Source: Nymphaea colorata (lineage: Eukaryota; Streptophyta; Magnoliopsida; Nymphaeales; Nymphaeaceae). Taken from it: a stretch of 64,000 nt of DNA. The notes beneath the pieces were generated by a model. It did not search any database, had not been told where the DNA came from, and saw nothing but the letters and a program-made list of their open reading frames with translations. The position numbers were made by a program, and so were the translations under genes. Where the stretch lies: NCBI RefSeq assembly GCF_008831285.2, contig NC_045147.1, forward strand, positions 19,782,581 through 19,846,580, in the 5' to 3' direction. Shown piece after piece: positions 36,471 to 47,436 of this stretch. The stretch's first letter is position 1. Each line of letters starts with the position of its first letter.

Positions 36471-39400
36471 ATGTGGTTTCGGGTGGTACGTGCCATGTCC
36501 AAAGCACTGGCGGCAACCCCTCTGGCTGTCCTTCTCTTGCCGCGCCCGAAGCTTTTCCGGCGACGGTCGCGGCTACCTCTCGACGACCATCTTCGAAGGA
36601 AGGAAAAGGAAGAGCCTTCCTTTGTCTTGAGGAGAAGGATTGGTGGTGGGCCGGATCCTTGGTCTTCGACGGTTGGAGGCCGAGGAGCGAACAGCGTGAC
36701 ACCCAGAGTCTCCATGCCGTCGATCCTGCCTCCTGCCGACGGGCTCAATTACGACATCGCAGTCGCTGCTTTCACGGCCGGAGTGGCGCTTGCACTTCTG
36801 CGTTTCTGGGATGAGATTGCAAAGCGTGGTGTGTTCGACCAGGTGCTTACCGTCTTCCCCACCCCGCCCACCCATTTTCTTTTTATGGTTTTGGCGAGTA
36901 GAATACGTTTTTAAGAACTTAAGATGTTACAGACATGAGATGGGAATGCGATCCCGTAGCTAGAAGTCGCTCATCTCTTAATTGATGAACCTATAAGTAG
37001 CTAGAAAATGCCGTCTCTTGCATTTCGGGTAGCCTGATGATCGCCGGATTCAGGGTGTCAATATTTGGGGTTCATTTCTTCGGAGAAGCACTGAGAATTT
37101 TGCTTTTAGTTGAAGGCTTGCACCAATAGATCTTCTTAGTGGGCAGATCAGTAAGTAAAGAAGTGAAATTCTTCAATCAGTAAAGTAACTGAAAAGGGGG
37201 GTTTTCTGTGTCTCGGAAGTTTGATGATGGCCGAGTCAGTTCAGGGTGTCAAGTTTTTGTATTTTATAGCATTGAGTTAGAATTTTTACTTGCTGAACTC
37301 GAGTAACGGCATGAAGATTTTTGTTAAGCGAATCTAATTATTCTAGATGTGTTGAGCGAATCTAATTCTTCTTGTCCTCCTTTAGTTCCGGAAAAAAATC
37401 TGTTCGTGGGATATTTATTTCCCGAGTATGATCTTTGTCAGGTAAGGAGTAAAATAAAAGGTTCATATTTTTATTGTAGTTTCATGTGTATGCTGCTGCT
37501 ATTTTAGTCATTGCGGAAAACTTATTAAGGCTGATTGGTGGTGAGGACGAAGATATGATAAGAAGGGATGCTTTTATACTTGGTCTGAAAAGTGTAGGAA
37601 ATTACACGATTGAAGGTCCAAAAGCGCAGGAGTAGATGCTCTGATATTAACTAGGCTTTGTAAATGCCTTAATTGTGAGCAAGAGTGAAGGTCGAAGAAA
37701 GCAGGAGTAGATTCTCTTTTTTCATCTGAGATCGGTAAAATATCTTCATGGTACAAAGTCTGGTCAGTATAGGAAGATAGTTGTTCCTACATGGATAAAT
37801 TGTTTTGAGAGCGATAGCATCTGCGTGCACAATGGGAGTTGCTTAATTGATCCTTCTCTGATATGAGATAGATTGTCAAGATCATTCTTATTTAGTAGGT
37901 GTTAGAAGTGAAAAAAAGTTGTTAACAGCAAAAGAGCTATTGGGCAACCCCAAACCAAATGAAATATTCAAGTTTTAGAAAGAGGACCTTGACTATACAA
38001 ATTGCTCCATGAAAATAATTTCCTTTCAGTGAACTGAACGTTAAGAATGCGTCCTCTCAAATAAGGCTAGAGCTTGTGATTTGAACATATGAACAACATC
38101 TGAACATAGAGTATGGTAACAAGACCAGATGACGATCAACTTGATACCTCGTAGAGCGAATTCCATTGTGCCTCTGTAGCATGTTGTTGAGGTAGCACGC
38201 ATGCATTTCTGAAACACGCTCTCATCTATGCAGCACGAAAAAACTTATTGAGAGTTAGGTGGTGAGGCCATCCTACTATATATATATATATATAAAAGTA
38301 GGATTTGACCTAACCTCAGTAAGTTTTTGAAGGAAAAAGAATTGGGATTTCCTTTTCCCCTTGAAACATGCCTTTTCACTTCACTGCCGCTGCCCATGAT
38401 CTTTAGTAGCTTCGTAGTGTAGATCCTTTTTTATTTCTTTTGCGTTTTTGAAGTTGACTTGTAATTTAAGGTCAAGCCTGTTTGAAAGCTAGCCACCCCC
38501 TTTTTGTGGGAGATATTGTTGAAATGGTGCAGAAGTTCAATTGAGTTTTTGGATAAAAGGTAACTAGAAGGCTGGTTCCATCTGGCTGGTGGTGTTAAAT
38601 TCGCACTTTAATGTCATAAGTTTTGTATATAGTGATTTGGAGGCACTCTTTCCTTGATAGAATTTGGAACGGCATTAGATTGTCCTTAGTTACGCTTAGT
38701 ATCTTCACCAATTTGGCAACAGTGTACTGCCTTGTTTGAATTTTTTATTAGATTTTAGTACTCTGTACGCTACAGATCTGTCTTGTCCTCAAAACCAAGC
38801 TTCCTACTACTTTTGTTTTGGGGGTAAAAATGTCGATCTGATCCACCATCTATAGTTCCTGTGCTTAGAATATACGGCTCTATAATGCTTCAACAGTTAT
38901 GCAATTTTAAGTAGAAGAATGTTTCGGCACTGACACAGGAATTTAAGGTCACTCTTTGGCAGTTATGAATTTCTGCTGTTCCTGTGATTTTGATGATTGT
39001 TTTTTCTTCTAGAAAACGAACCGAAAGCTTGTTCATATTACCGTTGGGCTAGTCTTCATGCTGTTCTGGCCTCTTTTCAGGTAGCCATGTGGCAGAACTT
39101 GACTTTCTTTTTATCTGACTTGCCTCATTTGGCTGATGGTTTTTTGTATGGGTATTGCAGTGATGCTTCTTGGGCATCTTTTTTTGCAGCACTTGCTCCT
39201 GGAATTAATGTTGTAAGGATGATACTTATGGGTAAGGGCATATTGAAGAATGATGCTATGGTTAAGTCCATAAGCAGACACGGAGATTACAGGTGTTTTA
39301 TGGTTATGTTAACCCCAGTATCTTCCTTCTGCATTAAAATCACTTCTTGCATACAGTTACAATTTAAAAAATATACTTAACATCTTTTGCGTTACTTCTT

Positions 39401-40566
39401 TTGACATATATTTTTCTGCAATTTTATTGAATTTGTCATTGTCCTTTTATGTCCTGTAGGGAGCTTCTAAAGGGGCCACTGTACTATGCTTGTACGATAA
39501 CAATAGCCACTGCATTTTTCTGGAGAACTTCTCCTATTGCTATTGCTGCAATTTGCAACCTATGTGCTGGAGATGGTATTCTTCATCTTTAGAATTCTCT
39601 TTCATTAGCTTTTGCTTTAGTAAATGTTATGATCATGAGAGTACTGTTCTTTAAATGATGTGTCATGTTCAGGTTTTTACTCTTCTTTTCTTTATCACTC
39701 TTCACCCATGCAACACCTACGCCTGATTAGACCTTTCTAGGGCTCTCTTTTCCTAGTCCTCATATGGCATTTTTGAACTAAAAACTAACTGAAAAGAAAT
39801 CCATATTCTCAAATTCATTAGTTTAGGTTGCTGCATGCTTCCCTGTTTCATGCTTATATTCAGTATTAACCACAACATAGTTATTCATCTTTCTGTATTT
39901 CTCGTCATATTTCAGTTGTATGTTGCTAGTACATTAGAATTGAGATCAGATAAACCAGTGTTTGCAAGGGCAACACCACAGGCAATTATGTGCCCTTGGC
40001 AGGCTCGTTGGTCTCCTACTGATAATTCAGCAAAAGGGAAGTATATTGTTCCTGTGGTGTTGCATCGTCACCTGGTCACCAGGTGAGCAACTTGATCTGC
40101 ATTTACTATGTTATATCTTCATTTTGATTGGACTTTCTTTCATCTTATTTAGGTATTGCTGACATAGTAGGAAGGAGATTTGGAACAGTGAAGCTTCCTT
40201 ACAATAAAATGAAGTCTTTTGCGGGCACCATGTCAATGGCCATTGCTGGTTTCATTACATCTGTCGTGTACGTGCTTACAGATAATGACTCCAGAAAGAA
40301 TGTCACTAATTCAGTTTGCTCTTTCTTCATGGTTATTTTCTTTTATTGAAATCTAATAAATAGTGAATCCATGCACATATTTTTGCAGGTACTTGTACTA
40401 CTACTCAATGTTTGGCCTTTGCGATTATAGTTGGCGGACGATAGCTGGTTTTCTTGTCGTTTCTTTGTCTGCATCAGTGGTTGAATCTCTTCCCATAAGT
40501 ACGGAGCTTGATGACAATCTAACCGTTCCATTAACTTCTATGCTAGTTGGTGGTCTCATTTTTTAG
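36471..40566 (+). CDS. FOLK: Farnesol kinase-like (FOLK/phytol kinase family), plastid leader present
   Basis: Six exons: 36471-36842, 39013-39080, 39161-39292, 39460-39575, 40153-40267, 40389-40566; phases agree and the product has 326 residues. The family phosphorylates prenyl alcohols (farnesol, phytol) with CTP or another NTP in plastid membranes, feeding isoprenoid salvage. Residues 1-80 are rich in Arg, Ser, Leu and Pro with few acids at the start, like a plastid transit peptide. The core follows: RFWDEIAKRGVFDQ, NRKLVHITVGLVFMLFWPLF, MSRHG-like ISRHGDY, RELLKGPLYYACTITIATAF, ICNLCAGDGIADIVGRRFGT, KLPYNKMKSFAG and the end ESLPISTELDDNLTVPLTSM. Several membrane helices are visible. It matches Arabidopsis FOLK (At5g58560) better than VTE5 from memory. 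Met at 36495 is an alternative start. It is one half of a tandem duplication; a possible extra exon lies in intron 4. Confidence 0.9.
38239..38328. mobile_element. ~90-bp foldback MITE-like element in FOLK-like intron 1
   Basis: Left arm AAAAACTTATTGAGAGTTAG... pairs with the right arm, which reads on the other strand AAAAACTTACTGAGGTTAGG...; the arms meet at ATCCTAC around a (TA)n loop. No coding capacity; family not assignable. Confidence 0.75.
39982..40082 (+). other. Candidate alternative exon in FOLK-like copy A intron 4
   Basis: A 101-base segment is preceded by CACCACAG and followed by the strong donor-like CACCAG/GTGAGC. The matching place in copy B has the same boundaries (90 bases). 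Inclusion here would shift the frame and bring a TGA at codon 13 of the segment, so it would act like a poison exon. The 3' end includes the palindrome CACCTGGTCACCAGGTG (40069-40085) inside a longer stem GTTGC...GCAAC. No transcript evidence. Confidence 0.35.
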
Positions 40567-42344
40567 AGAAGTTCCATTTTCTTGCATCAATTGTCTACCA
40601 AGTAATTCTAACTATGCATTTCTACTGCGGGGACCATGTATCTTCATAATTCATTGGAGTTGGAAAAGATTCAAGTACCATCAGAAAAAGTAGGTAATAC
40701 TGGTGTCCATGACATGAAATTGAGATTATGCCTTTTTCCCGATGCTTCTGGTGTCGTCTCATTCTTTGTCTTTAGCTATCACTTGACCTATCGTAGAAAT
40801 ATAGATGTACTTTCTATCAATTAAATCCCATTTATTTTTCGGGTTATCTGCGACTATGGACTTAAGCTGTGGACTTAGTTTTCCTTTCCTGGCAGCGGAT
40901 GCCACAAGCCCAGCTGTGGCCCTTGCTGCATATCTGCTTGAACAGATGATTGACATAAGATAAGATTTGACATATGACTAACCGAAGTTTCATTAGTGTT
41001 GATAAGCTTTTCAGACTTTGAATTGTTGAATTAGCCAATTTGGCTTTATCTTTTTATAATTTCACCACAGTTGACTTCCAAAATTCGATAATGAGCAGTA
41101 TTGAGTAAAAAATGTAGGTTTTTTGTTAATTTGGGAGTACAAATGGTGGAATCTGCTGCAGTGAGCTCCAATTATTGAAACAAATATAGCATCTTGAAAA
41201 ATCAAGTTCAAGGGAGGCCCACCAATAAAGACGGGGCTAAAGACAAATAAAGACTAGTCCGAAAGAGACAAAACTAGCAGAATCAGCCACGAAGACAAAA
41301 GAACCTTTAGGTGTCCATAAAAATGGCTTACACAGGAACTTTGTTACTTTTCGGGCAGCGGCCAATCACGGATGGCAGACATTGTAATGTAGTTTGTGTT
41401 TCAATTATCAAAGGTTACGTCAATTCTAGATTAATACGCCCATAAGAAAGTTAATAGAAAACTTTAATTTTATAATTGCTTTTGTTATTAGTCGATTCAA
41501 GTTCAAGCAGGGAGTGACTCCTATTTGTTTTATTTTAATTATCAAGCTAACAGCAACTTTTGTCTACATGGCTTGAAAATAGACCTCAAAGCTTCAAGCT
41601 GGAAGGAATCAAAAGTTTGAGTACCCCAAGTTGTCTTTCTTACTTTGAAAGGATAACGCTTCATTTACGTGTCTGAAACTGAAAAAATGAAAATTTAAGT
41701 ATCCAGTTTAGGGAAGTAGGGAAGTGGGAGAGATTAACCACTCGGTTACAACCCTCACCCATGAACCAATCCCTCGTCTCTCAGTATGCTTTTGGTGTCT
41801 AAATATGTCATCCCTATCACACTTCAACTTGCACATCAATGACCTTTCTTTTTCAACATAGAGACTTGACGCCTTAGAATTCAAAACATAAACTTGCTAG
41901 TCTTAGAATTCAAAACAGAAACTTGCCACCTAGCAGCATCTACCCCATCCATTGTGCCAAGTGCTCAACAACATTTAAGCATATAGTTAATAAACCATCC
42001 AGACGTAGGAGCAATGTAGCTTCATATATCACAGAAGGCAATTGTCTATCTTGCATTCTTGCACTATCCAGATTTACTTATTTTGACTCCAAATCGGCTT
42101 CTGATTTGTATGTTAAAGATACAGAAACATACCTAAATCTTTACATACAATCCAGTTCTACTTCCTCAACTTTCGATTCTATTATTCTGGTAAAGGGCAT
42201 CATGGTTGGGCTGGGTTCACATAAGAGGCAAAGTAAGTCATTACCATGAAAAATTATTAGGGGTTTTAGATTTAAAATTTAAAATTGAATTGGGAAATGT
42301 TCTTAAATTTTTTAAAATGCATAACAATGCCCATTTCATATTAA

Positions 42345-43650
42345 GGGGCCGTTTGATGGCCAGAAAAATATTTCTAGAAAAAAAATTTTAGAAATATATT
42401 TTTGGAATCAAAGAATGAGAAATATTTTTTCCTTTTTTTAAAACCAACTTTTGTTTGTTATAAAGGAAATATTTTTCCAGAAAAAAATTCTTAGTGAAAA
42501 TGAGGAAGAACGAGGAAGAAGGGGCGAGGGAGGAAGGGAAGGGAGGAGGAGGAGGAGGAAGGGAAGAAAAGGGAGGGAGGAGGAGGAAGGGGAAGGAAGG
42601 AGGAGGAAAAAGGGAAGGGAAGAGAGAAGGAGGGAGGAAGAAGGAGGAGGAAGAAAAACCGTCGGCTGAAACCCTCACTCAAACGGTCTTCCCCTCTTCT
42701 CCTTCCCTCTTCGCCGTGCCCTCTTCTCCTTCCCTTCTTCCCCTCTTTTCCTTCCTCGCCGTGCACTCTTCCCCTTCTTCCCCTCTTCTCATTCCCTCCT
42801 CGCCGTGCCCTTTTCCCCTCTTCTCATTCCTTCCTAGCCGTGCCCTCTTCCGCTTCTTCCCTTCTTCCCCTCTTCTCCTTCCCTTCTCCTTCCTCGCCGT
42901 GCCCTCTTCCCCTTCTTCCCCTCTACCCCTCTTCCCCTTCCCTTCTTCTCCTCTTCCCCTCTTCTCCCTCCCTCGTAGCCGTGACCTCTTCCCCTTCTTC
43001 CCCTCTTCCTCTCTTCTCCTTCCCTTCTCCTTCCCCTCTTCCCCTCTTCTCCTTCCCTCCTCGCGGTGCCCTCTTCCCCTCTTCTCCTTCCCTCCTCGCC
43101 GTGCCCTCTTCTCCTTCCCTCCTCGCAGTGCCCTCTTCCCCTCTTCTCCTTCCTTGCTCGCCGTGCCCTCTTCCCCTCTTCTCCTTCCCTTCTTCCCTTC
43201 TCCTTCCTTGCCGTGCCTTCTTCCCCTCTTCTCCTTCCCTCCTCGCCGTGCCCTCTTCCCCTCTTCTCCTTCCCTCCTCGCCGTGCCCTCTTCCCCTCTT
43301 CTCCTTCCCCTCTTCTCCTTCCCTTCTTCCCTTCTCCTTCCCCTCTTCCCCTCTTCTCCTTCCTCGCCGTGCCCTCTTCCCCTTCGTCCCCTCTACCCCT
43401 CTTCCCCTTCCCTTCTTCCCCTCTTCTCCTTCCCTTCTTCCCCTCTTCTCATTCCCTTCATCCCTTCTTCTTCCTCCCCTTCCATTCTTCCTCCTCCCTT
43501 CTTCCTCATCCCTCCTTCCTTCCTCCTTTCAGAAATATATTTTCTGAATCGGAATCACTTTCAACTGTCTAAATTTTTTTTTCATGTTTGATGAATTAAA
43601 AAAAATTTGAAAAAATTAAAATAAATTCCTGCTACACCCGTCAAACGGGC
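42345..43650. mobile_element. Possible non-autonomous DNA element carrying a polypurine/polypyrimidine minisatellite
   Basis: Left end GGGGCCGTTTGATGGCC (42345) and right end, on the other strand GCCCGTTTGACGGGT (43650 leftward), could be degenerate terminal inverted repeats. Both are followed inward by A/T-rich subterminal DNA with AGAAATATATTTT-like words. Between them lies the minisatellite. No target-site duplication could be defined with confidence and there is no transposase, so the element is tentative. Confidence 0.4.
42494..43530. repeat. Strand-asymmetric minisatellite: purine block then pyrimidine block
   Basis: From about 42494 to 42655 the + strand is almost only A and G (GGAAGG, GAGGAGGAGG words). 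From about 42684 to 43530 it is almost only C and T, with irregular units of about 35-60 bases built on CTTCCCCTCTTCTCCTTCCC plus a punctuating CTCGCCGTGCCCTC, seen about 14 times. The two blocks are complementary in composition, so the region could fold back or form triplex DNA. Long open frames here (Ser/Pro/Leu/Phe-rich) follow from composition and are not genes. Confidence 0.92.
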
Positions 43651-44059
43651 AAAGGAATCAAGTCAAATCCTGCGATCAAATTTAAAAAAAAAAATTGTTG
43701 ACAAATTTTGACGACTAAAAATGAGCAACCCGCCACCATCCGACGCTGACAATTTTATTGAGAAAACTTCAGACATAAAGCTTGAAATTTCAGGCTAACA
43801 GAAGAAAAACTATGAGGTTCCCACTGCGAAAATCATCTGAAGACTGAAATGTCAGCAGTAATCTTCATGGCTTTGGATTCCTTAGGCGTTTGATTACCTT
43901 AGACAAAATTAAGGTGTACTGCTTTTCCGGCGACGATCCCGGCCACTTCTCGGCGACTGTGTTCGTATCAAGCAGGGAGAACGGTCTTCCTCCGTCGTCT
44001 GGAGAAGAATTGGTTGTAGTGCTGATTCTTGGTTTTGGACCGTCGAAGCCCGAAGAAAA

Positions 44060-47000
44060 ATGCCGACGATTTTGTCTCCAGGTAACGAGATTGGTTACGA
44101 TGTCGCTGTTGCCGTTTTGACGGCCGCGGCGGTGCTTGCGCTTCTACGTTTCTGGGATGAGATTGCGAAGCGTGGTGTTTTCGACCAGGTGCTTGCTGTC
44201 TTCCCTCCTCCTCCCCGACCATTGTTTTTCATGGTTTTGCTTTCCTTCTTGCTATCTCCTGTACGTGGTTAAGCTGTTGGGCATGAGATGAGGATGCGAA
44301 ATCCCGTAGCTGGAAGTTCGCTTCGTATTATTAATTGGTGAATTTACAAGTTACTTGTACGCAAGAGACCTACTGCGTTTCGGAAGCTTGACGATGGCCG
44401 GAGTTAGTTCAGGTTGTCAAGGTTTGTGGTCTATTTCTTCAGAGAAGCGTTGAGAACTTCCTTGTATTTGAAGGTTGACATCAAAGATCTTCTTATTAGT
44501 AGAGAAAGCATTCACGTGACTGGAAAAGGGGATCTCCGGGTTTCTGAAGTTTGACGATGGGCGAGTGAGTTCAGGGTATCAAGTTTTTGTGGTTTATAGC
44601 ATTCTGAACTCGACTAATGGCTTGGAAAATCTGTTGAGCGAATCTAATTCTCCTTGCCCTTCTCTATTTCGGTTCTCTCGAATATTTATTAATCGATTAT
44701 GATCTTTAACAGGTAAGGAAAAAGTAGAAAGAAAGCTTTCGAAGGAAAAAGAACATCTTAAGATGATAGTTAGGATGAAATGTTAATCACGTATTGGTGT
44801 TCATAGGTCTTACATTTGAGTTATTTGGGTATTTAGCTTTCCGATTACTGTGTTGGTAACTGGTGGGAGAATGATTTTCACGCGTTTAATAATTGTATTT
44901 CGATATTTGTAAACTCGAGAAGGCTGGAACTTACAGGAATGGAAATAAAATCTTAAACAAAATTATAATGCTATTGACCTTACGGCCTGGACTTCTACAG
45001 GAGCTTAAAAGTCTGATTTTCTTTTGTATGCAATGAATCTATGAAAGACTAACTTCCTGCTTTTGCTTTATCAAATCTGTTTCATACTGTGAGTGATTCC
45101 GCGATGATGGGCATTTTGTTGTAATAAGATCTAATTTCAGTTAGTATAGTCATCTGTCCATGGACATTCCTTTTCATTTCGCTGCCTCTCCCATGATTCT
45201 TGATACCTTCTTAGCGTAGGTCCTTTTTTCTTCCTTTTGGGTCTTTGAAAGCTGACTTATAATTGAGTTCGAGTCCATTTGAAAGTTAACCTAATCAACG
45301 CAATTCTATTTTTGTGAGAGATATTGTTGACACGGTAAGCGAGTTTATTGAGCTTTTGGAGGAGCTCTTTGCTTGATATAAAGGCATTGGATCTTCCTTA
45401 GTTATCCTCAGTATCTTCATCAATTTGACAACAGCATACTGTTCTCTTTGAAAATTTTTATTAGTATTTAGTTCGTACTACTCTGCATGCTACATATCTG
45501 GTTTGTCTTCGAAACCAATTTGCTTCCTACTATTTCCAATGTTTGTGTTTGGAGGTAAAATGTCGATCTGATCCTCCATCTATACGTCTTGCTCTTATAA
45601 TGTACGGCTCAATAACGCTGCAACAGTTATGCAGTGTTAAGTAGAAGAACGTTTCAGTACCGATACATGAATGTCTGCTGTCCTTGTGATTTTGATGATT
45701 GTTTCTTTCTTCTAGAAAGTGAACCGAAAGCTTGTTCATATTAGTGTTGGGCTGGTCTTCATGCTTTTCTGGCCTCTTTTCAGGTAACCTTGTGGCTAGA
45801 ATTCCAATATCATTTTAACTGACTTGCGTCATTTTGCTGATGGTTTTTTTTGTATGGGTATTGCAGTGATGCTTCTTGGGCACCTTATCTTGCAGCATTT
45901 GTTCCTGGAATTAATGCTGTGAGAATGATACTTGTGGGTGCGGGCATATTGAAGAATGATGCTATGGTTAAGGCCATGAGTAGACACGGAGATTACAGGT
46001 GTTTTCTGGTTCAGTTAGCCCCAGTATCTTCCTTTGGCATTATTCAATTATTCACTGCTTGCATATGATTGCAATTTCAAAGATACTGAAACATCTTGTT
46101 CTCTATTACTTTGTTTGACGTTTATGTTCTACAATTTTATTGAACTTGTCATTGTGCGTTTATATTCTGTAGGGAACTTTTAAAGGGACCACTGTACTAT
46201 GCTTGCATTATAACAACAAGCACTGCAGTTTTCTGGAGAGCATCCCCGATTGCTGTTGCCGCAATTTGCAACCTATGTGCTGGAGATGGTATTCTGCCTC
46301 TTTGAATTTCTGTTCCATTAGTATTTGCTTTAGCGAATATTATCATTAACGAACATCCAGAAGCAACAACTGTCATGTGCTTGAGTTTCTGCTCTTTCCC
46401 TACATCACGTGTAATCATCAGGTGCTTAGGCTGGTTATCTATCCTTTGATATCCTTTCTTTGCTTTTCTACTTTCACTCTGACAACACCTAGGCCTGATT
46501 TGACCTTTCTAGGGCTCTATTTGCTTAGTCCTACTTGAAGAGAAATTTATATCCTCAAATCCATGATTTTAGATTGCTGCATTTTTTCCTGTTTCATGTT
46601 CCTCTATGTCACTAGTCTGTTACAATTGGGATCACGTAACCCAATATTTTGCATGCGCAACACTAAGGAGAATTTGGCAACAAGAACCCTGTGTCACCTT
46701 TCCATAAATCTATCCTAAAGATTGGGGCAAATTCATGAAATATGTTGGGACAGTCCCATAAAACACCGTTCTAGTGTTTCTTGAATTTGCCCCAACCTTT
46801 GAAACTGATTTATGGAATGCTAACGCAGTGTTCCTATTACCAAACACCTCTTACAGGCAACCATGTGTCGTTAGCAATTCTATTGATAGAACAGCAACCA
46901 GGAGGTATAGGGCTCCTATGGTGTTGCACCTTCACCTGGTCACCAGGTGAGCAACTTGATCTGCATTGGCTATGTAACCTTTTCATTTTAATAGGACTTT

Positions 47001-47436
47001 TTTTTTTTCTCTTATTTAGGTGTTGCTGACATAGTAGGAAGGCGATTTGGAGCAGTGAAGCTTCCTTACAATAAAATGAAGTCTTATGCTGGCACCATGT
47101 CAATGGCCATTGCCGGTTTCCTTTCATCTGTGGTGTATGCGTTCACAGATAACGATTTCAGAAACAATCACACTTGCGCACTTCAGTTTGCTCTCCTTCA
47201 CTGTTGGTTCTTATATTGAAATCTTATGAAATAGTGAACCCATGCACTTGTGTTGCAGGTACTTGTACTACTACTCAATCTTTGGCCTTTGCGACTACAG
47301 TTGGCGGACAATAGCTGGTTTACTTGTCGTTTCTTTGACAGCATCAGTGGTGGAATCCCTTCCCATAAGCACAGAGCTTGATGACAATTTGACTGCTCCG
47401 TTAAGTTCAATGCTAGTTGGCGGTTTCATATTTTAG
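44060..47436 (+). CDS. Farnesol kinase-like paralog lacking the start of the plastid leader
   Basis: Six exons: 44060-44188, 45716-45783, 45867-45998, 46173-46288, 47020-47134, 47259-47436, giving 245 residues with the same phases as copy A. The core is whole: RFWDEIAKRGVFDQ, NRKLVHISVGLVFMLFWPLF, SRHGDY, RELLKGPLYYACIITTSTAV, ICNLCAGDGVADIVGRRFGA, KLPYNKMKSYAG and ESLPISTELDDNLTAPLSSM. The difference is the N-terminus: upstream of Met44060 the frame still reads leader-like residues homologous to copy A (LFRRRSRPLLG, WRRIG) back to an in-frame TAA at 43910, but no ATG lies in that stretch, and homology to copy A stops near 43919. Unless an upstream exon supplies a start, the protein begins MPTILSPGNEIGYD and may not enter plastids. 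Expression is unknown. Confidence 0.85.
46671..46846. mobile_element. ~175-bp MITE in FOLK-like copy B intron 4
   Basis: The two halves are long imperfect inverted repeats. Left: ATTTGGCAACAAGAACCCTG, then TCCATAAATC and TTGGGGCAAATTCA. Right, read on the other strand: GTTTGGTAATAGGAACACTG, then TCCATAAATC and TTGGGGCAAATTCA. It has a short loop and no coding. Copy A lacks it at the matching position (GCAACACCACAGG), so it inserted after the duplication. The end sequence suggests a hAT-like MITE, but the target duplication is unclear. Confidence 0.85.
46857..46946 (+). other. Candidate alternative exon in FOLK-like copy B intron 4
   Basis: A 90-base segment bounded by CTCTTACAG and CACCAG/GTGAGC. 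In the phase of the surrounding exons it is open and would add 30 residues (reading GNHVSLAILLIEQQPGG and on to TWSP) between CAGD and GVADIVG. It is the counterpart of 39982-40082. The pyrimidine-rich stretch before its acceptor lies at the end of the MITE. No transcript evidence. Confidence 0.35.

Larger units (their letters stand above)
36544..41000 (+). repeat. Copy A of the FOLK segmental tandem duplication
   Basis: Exons, introns and the 3' flank align with 43919 to about 47800. For example, the first introns share ATCCCGTAGCTRGAAG and the 3' flanks share TATCTGCTTGAACAGA. On the left, similarity starts at GCTTTTCCGGCGACG, inside the leader sequence of exon 1. Intron similarity with many differences implies an old but not ancient event. 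Confidence 0.85.
40567..44059. other. Region between the two FOLK-like genes
   Basis: Contains the 3' flank of copy A up to about 41000, then AT-rich DNA without genes. A small direct repeat sits near 41873-41930 (CTTAGAATTCAAAACA twice). The minisatellite element follows, and then the 5' flank of copy B. Confidence 0.5.

Noticed and set aside
41923-42249. 108-codon frame downstream of FOLK-like copy A
   Set aside because: No recognisable motif and ordinary composition for non-coding DNA here.
42494-43591. Long Ser/Pro/Leu/Phe-rich open frames (up to 365 codons) in all + frames
   Set aside because: They come from the pyrimidine-only minisatellite, which cannot form stop codons easily; all frames are open alike and no domain or codon signature is seen.
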